This document shows, in pieces, positions 63,673 through 64,000 of a stretch of 64,000 nucleotides of DNA. Made by a program: the position numbers and the translations under genes. The stretch lies in contig NZ_LSGP01000013.1 of NCBI RefSeq assembly GCF_001611555.1, forward strand, positions 62,001 to 126,000. Direction: 5' to 3'. The notes beneath the pieces were generated by a model. The model had not been told where the DNA came from. It worked only from the letters and a program-made list of their open reading frames with translations, and did not search any database. This stretch comes from Anaerosporomusa subterranea. GTDB lineage: Bacteria; Bacillota; Negativicutes; Sporomusales; Acetonemataceae. How positions within the stretch are numbered: position 1 is the stretch's first letter; the number at the start of each line of letters is the position of its first letter.

Positions 63673-64000
63673 ATGCAAAAAAAGCGAAAAGCCGAAGAAC
63701 AAGTTGCCGTAGAGGCAGAAGTCATGGAGCAAGCTGCAGACGCAAACCAGGAGATTTGCTTCAACCCAGAAGAAATACAGCGTATGATGAAATTGGTTGA
63801 AGATAAGAATCAACTGCTGGAAGAGCAGACAGACCGCTATAAACGCTTACAAGCAGATTTTGATAACTTTCGCCGCCGAACTAAGACTGAGAAAGAAGAG
63901 CTGGCGCAAGTTGTTACCGAAGCGATCGTCGTGAAGCTGCTACCAGTAATTGATAACTTTGAACGCGCCTGCTCTGCTGGCGCAACGCAGGATGCTGCCG
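63673..64000 (+). CDS. grpE: nucleotide exchange factor GrpE, 3' end outside the window
   Basis: ATG 63673 follows GAGGTGAA. The visible 109 residues have an acidic N-terminus, a long coiled coil and the GrpE signature RYKRLQADFDNFRRRTKTE followed by LLPVIDNFERA. GrpE releases ADP from DnaK; dnaK and dnaJ are expected just downstream. It runs off the end of the window. Confidence 0.95.
   Translation, partial: MQKKRKAEEQVAVEAEVMEQAADANQEICFNPEEIQRMMKLVEDKNQLLEEQTDRYKRLQADFDNFRRRTKTEKEELAQVVTEAIVVKLLPVIDNFERACSAGATQDAA

Noticed and set aside
1-64000. CRISPR arrays, rRNA genes, replication origin or intact transposons
   Set aside because: I found no regularly spaced direct repeats, no rRNA-like sequence, no DnaA-box cluster and no transposase beyond the small HTH relic.

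Overview
This 64-kb window comes from an anaerobic, endospore-forming bacterium of the Firmicutes with a Gram-negative-type envelope, most likely a Sporomusaceae/Negativicutes relative. Sporulation genes (gpr, spoIIP) and a Bacillus-like order rpsT-gpr-spoIIP-(small gene)-lepA-hemW-hrcA-grpE point to a spore-forming Firmicute. A secreted beta-barrel protein ending in Phe (52948-53595) points to an outer membrane. The taxonomic call is inference from gene content.

Layout. (1) 1-9298: one co-directional cluster with a cupin, an Old Yellow Enzyme-type reductase, a zinc alcohol dehydrogenase, a complete Liv-type ABC importer and a fumarate-reductase-like flavoprotein, closed by a terminator; it looks like uptake plus redox conversion of an unidentified organic substrate. 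(2) 9476-12094: M20 amidohydrolase and Na+/solute symporter. (3) 12113-23198: housekeeping genes (DUF503, trmL, AP-endonuclease-like TIM barrel without a normal start codon, ylbF, murB, a frameshifted metallo-beta-lactamase/RNA-processing protein, typA, dnaE). (4) 23266-24919: ydcF-like and soluble chemoreceptor genes on the minus strand.

(5) 25013-37946: a short-chain acyl-CoA locus. A GntP-type permease is divergent from CoA-transferase, short-chain reductase, thiolase, acyl-CoA dehydrogenase, EtfB, ferredoxin-domain EtfA and MaoC-type hydratase genes. These are followed by an IS3-orfA-like remnant, a near-duplicate reductase and a CBS-PAS-sigma54 activator. I find three -24/-12 promoters (26515-26529 minus, 26808-26822 plus, 34904-34918 plus). 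A shared TAGACA-N3/4-TGTCTA palindrome lies 98-122 bp upstream of the two plus-strand start sites. This reads as a self-contained sigma54 regulon for acetoacetyl-/3-hydroxybutyryl-/crotonyl-/butyryl-CoA interconversion with an (R)-specific hydratase.

(6) 37976-50784: mixed metabolism and envelope genes (pyruvate kinase, acyltransferase, EamA exporter, peroxiredoxin, D-amino acid transaminase, hydroxylamine reductase with a Crp/Fnr-like site at about -41.5, SIMPL protein, a second OYE reductase, YgjP metallopeptidase). (7) 50912-52947: tRNA-Leu(CAA), three microprotein genes, and a gene-poor stretch holding a decayed copy of the tRNA 3' half. (8) 52948-64000: outer-membrane protein, rpsT, NlpC/P60 hydrolase, gpr, spoIIP, lepA, hemW, then the CIRCE-controlled heat-shock operon hrcA-chaperonin-grpE. 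That chaperonin is of the archaeal-like (group III) type instead of GroEL.

The features most worth follow-up are the archaeal-type chaperonin in the CIRCE operon, the sigma54 regulon with its shared operator, the homopolymer frameshift in the RNA-processing gene, the non-canonical start of the AP-endonuclease-like gene, and a palindromic insertion-like element at 56033-56210.
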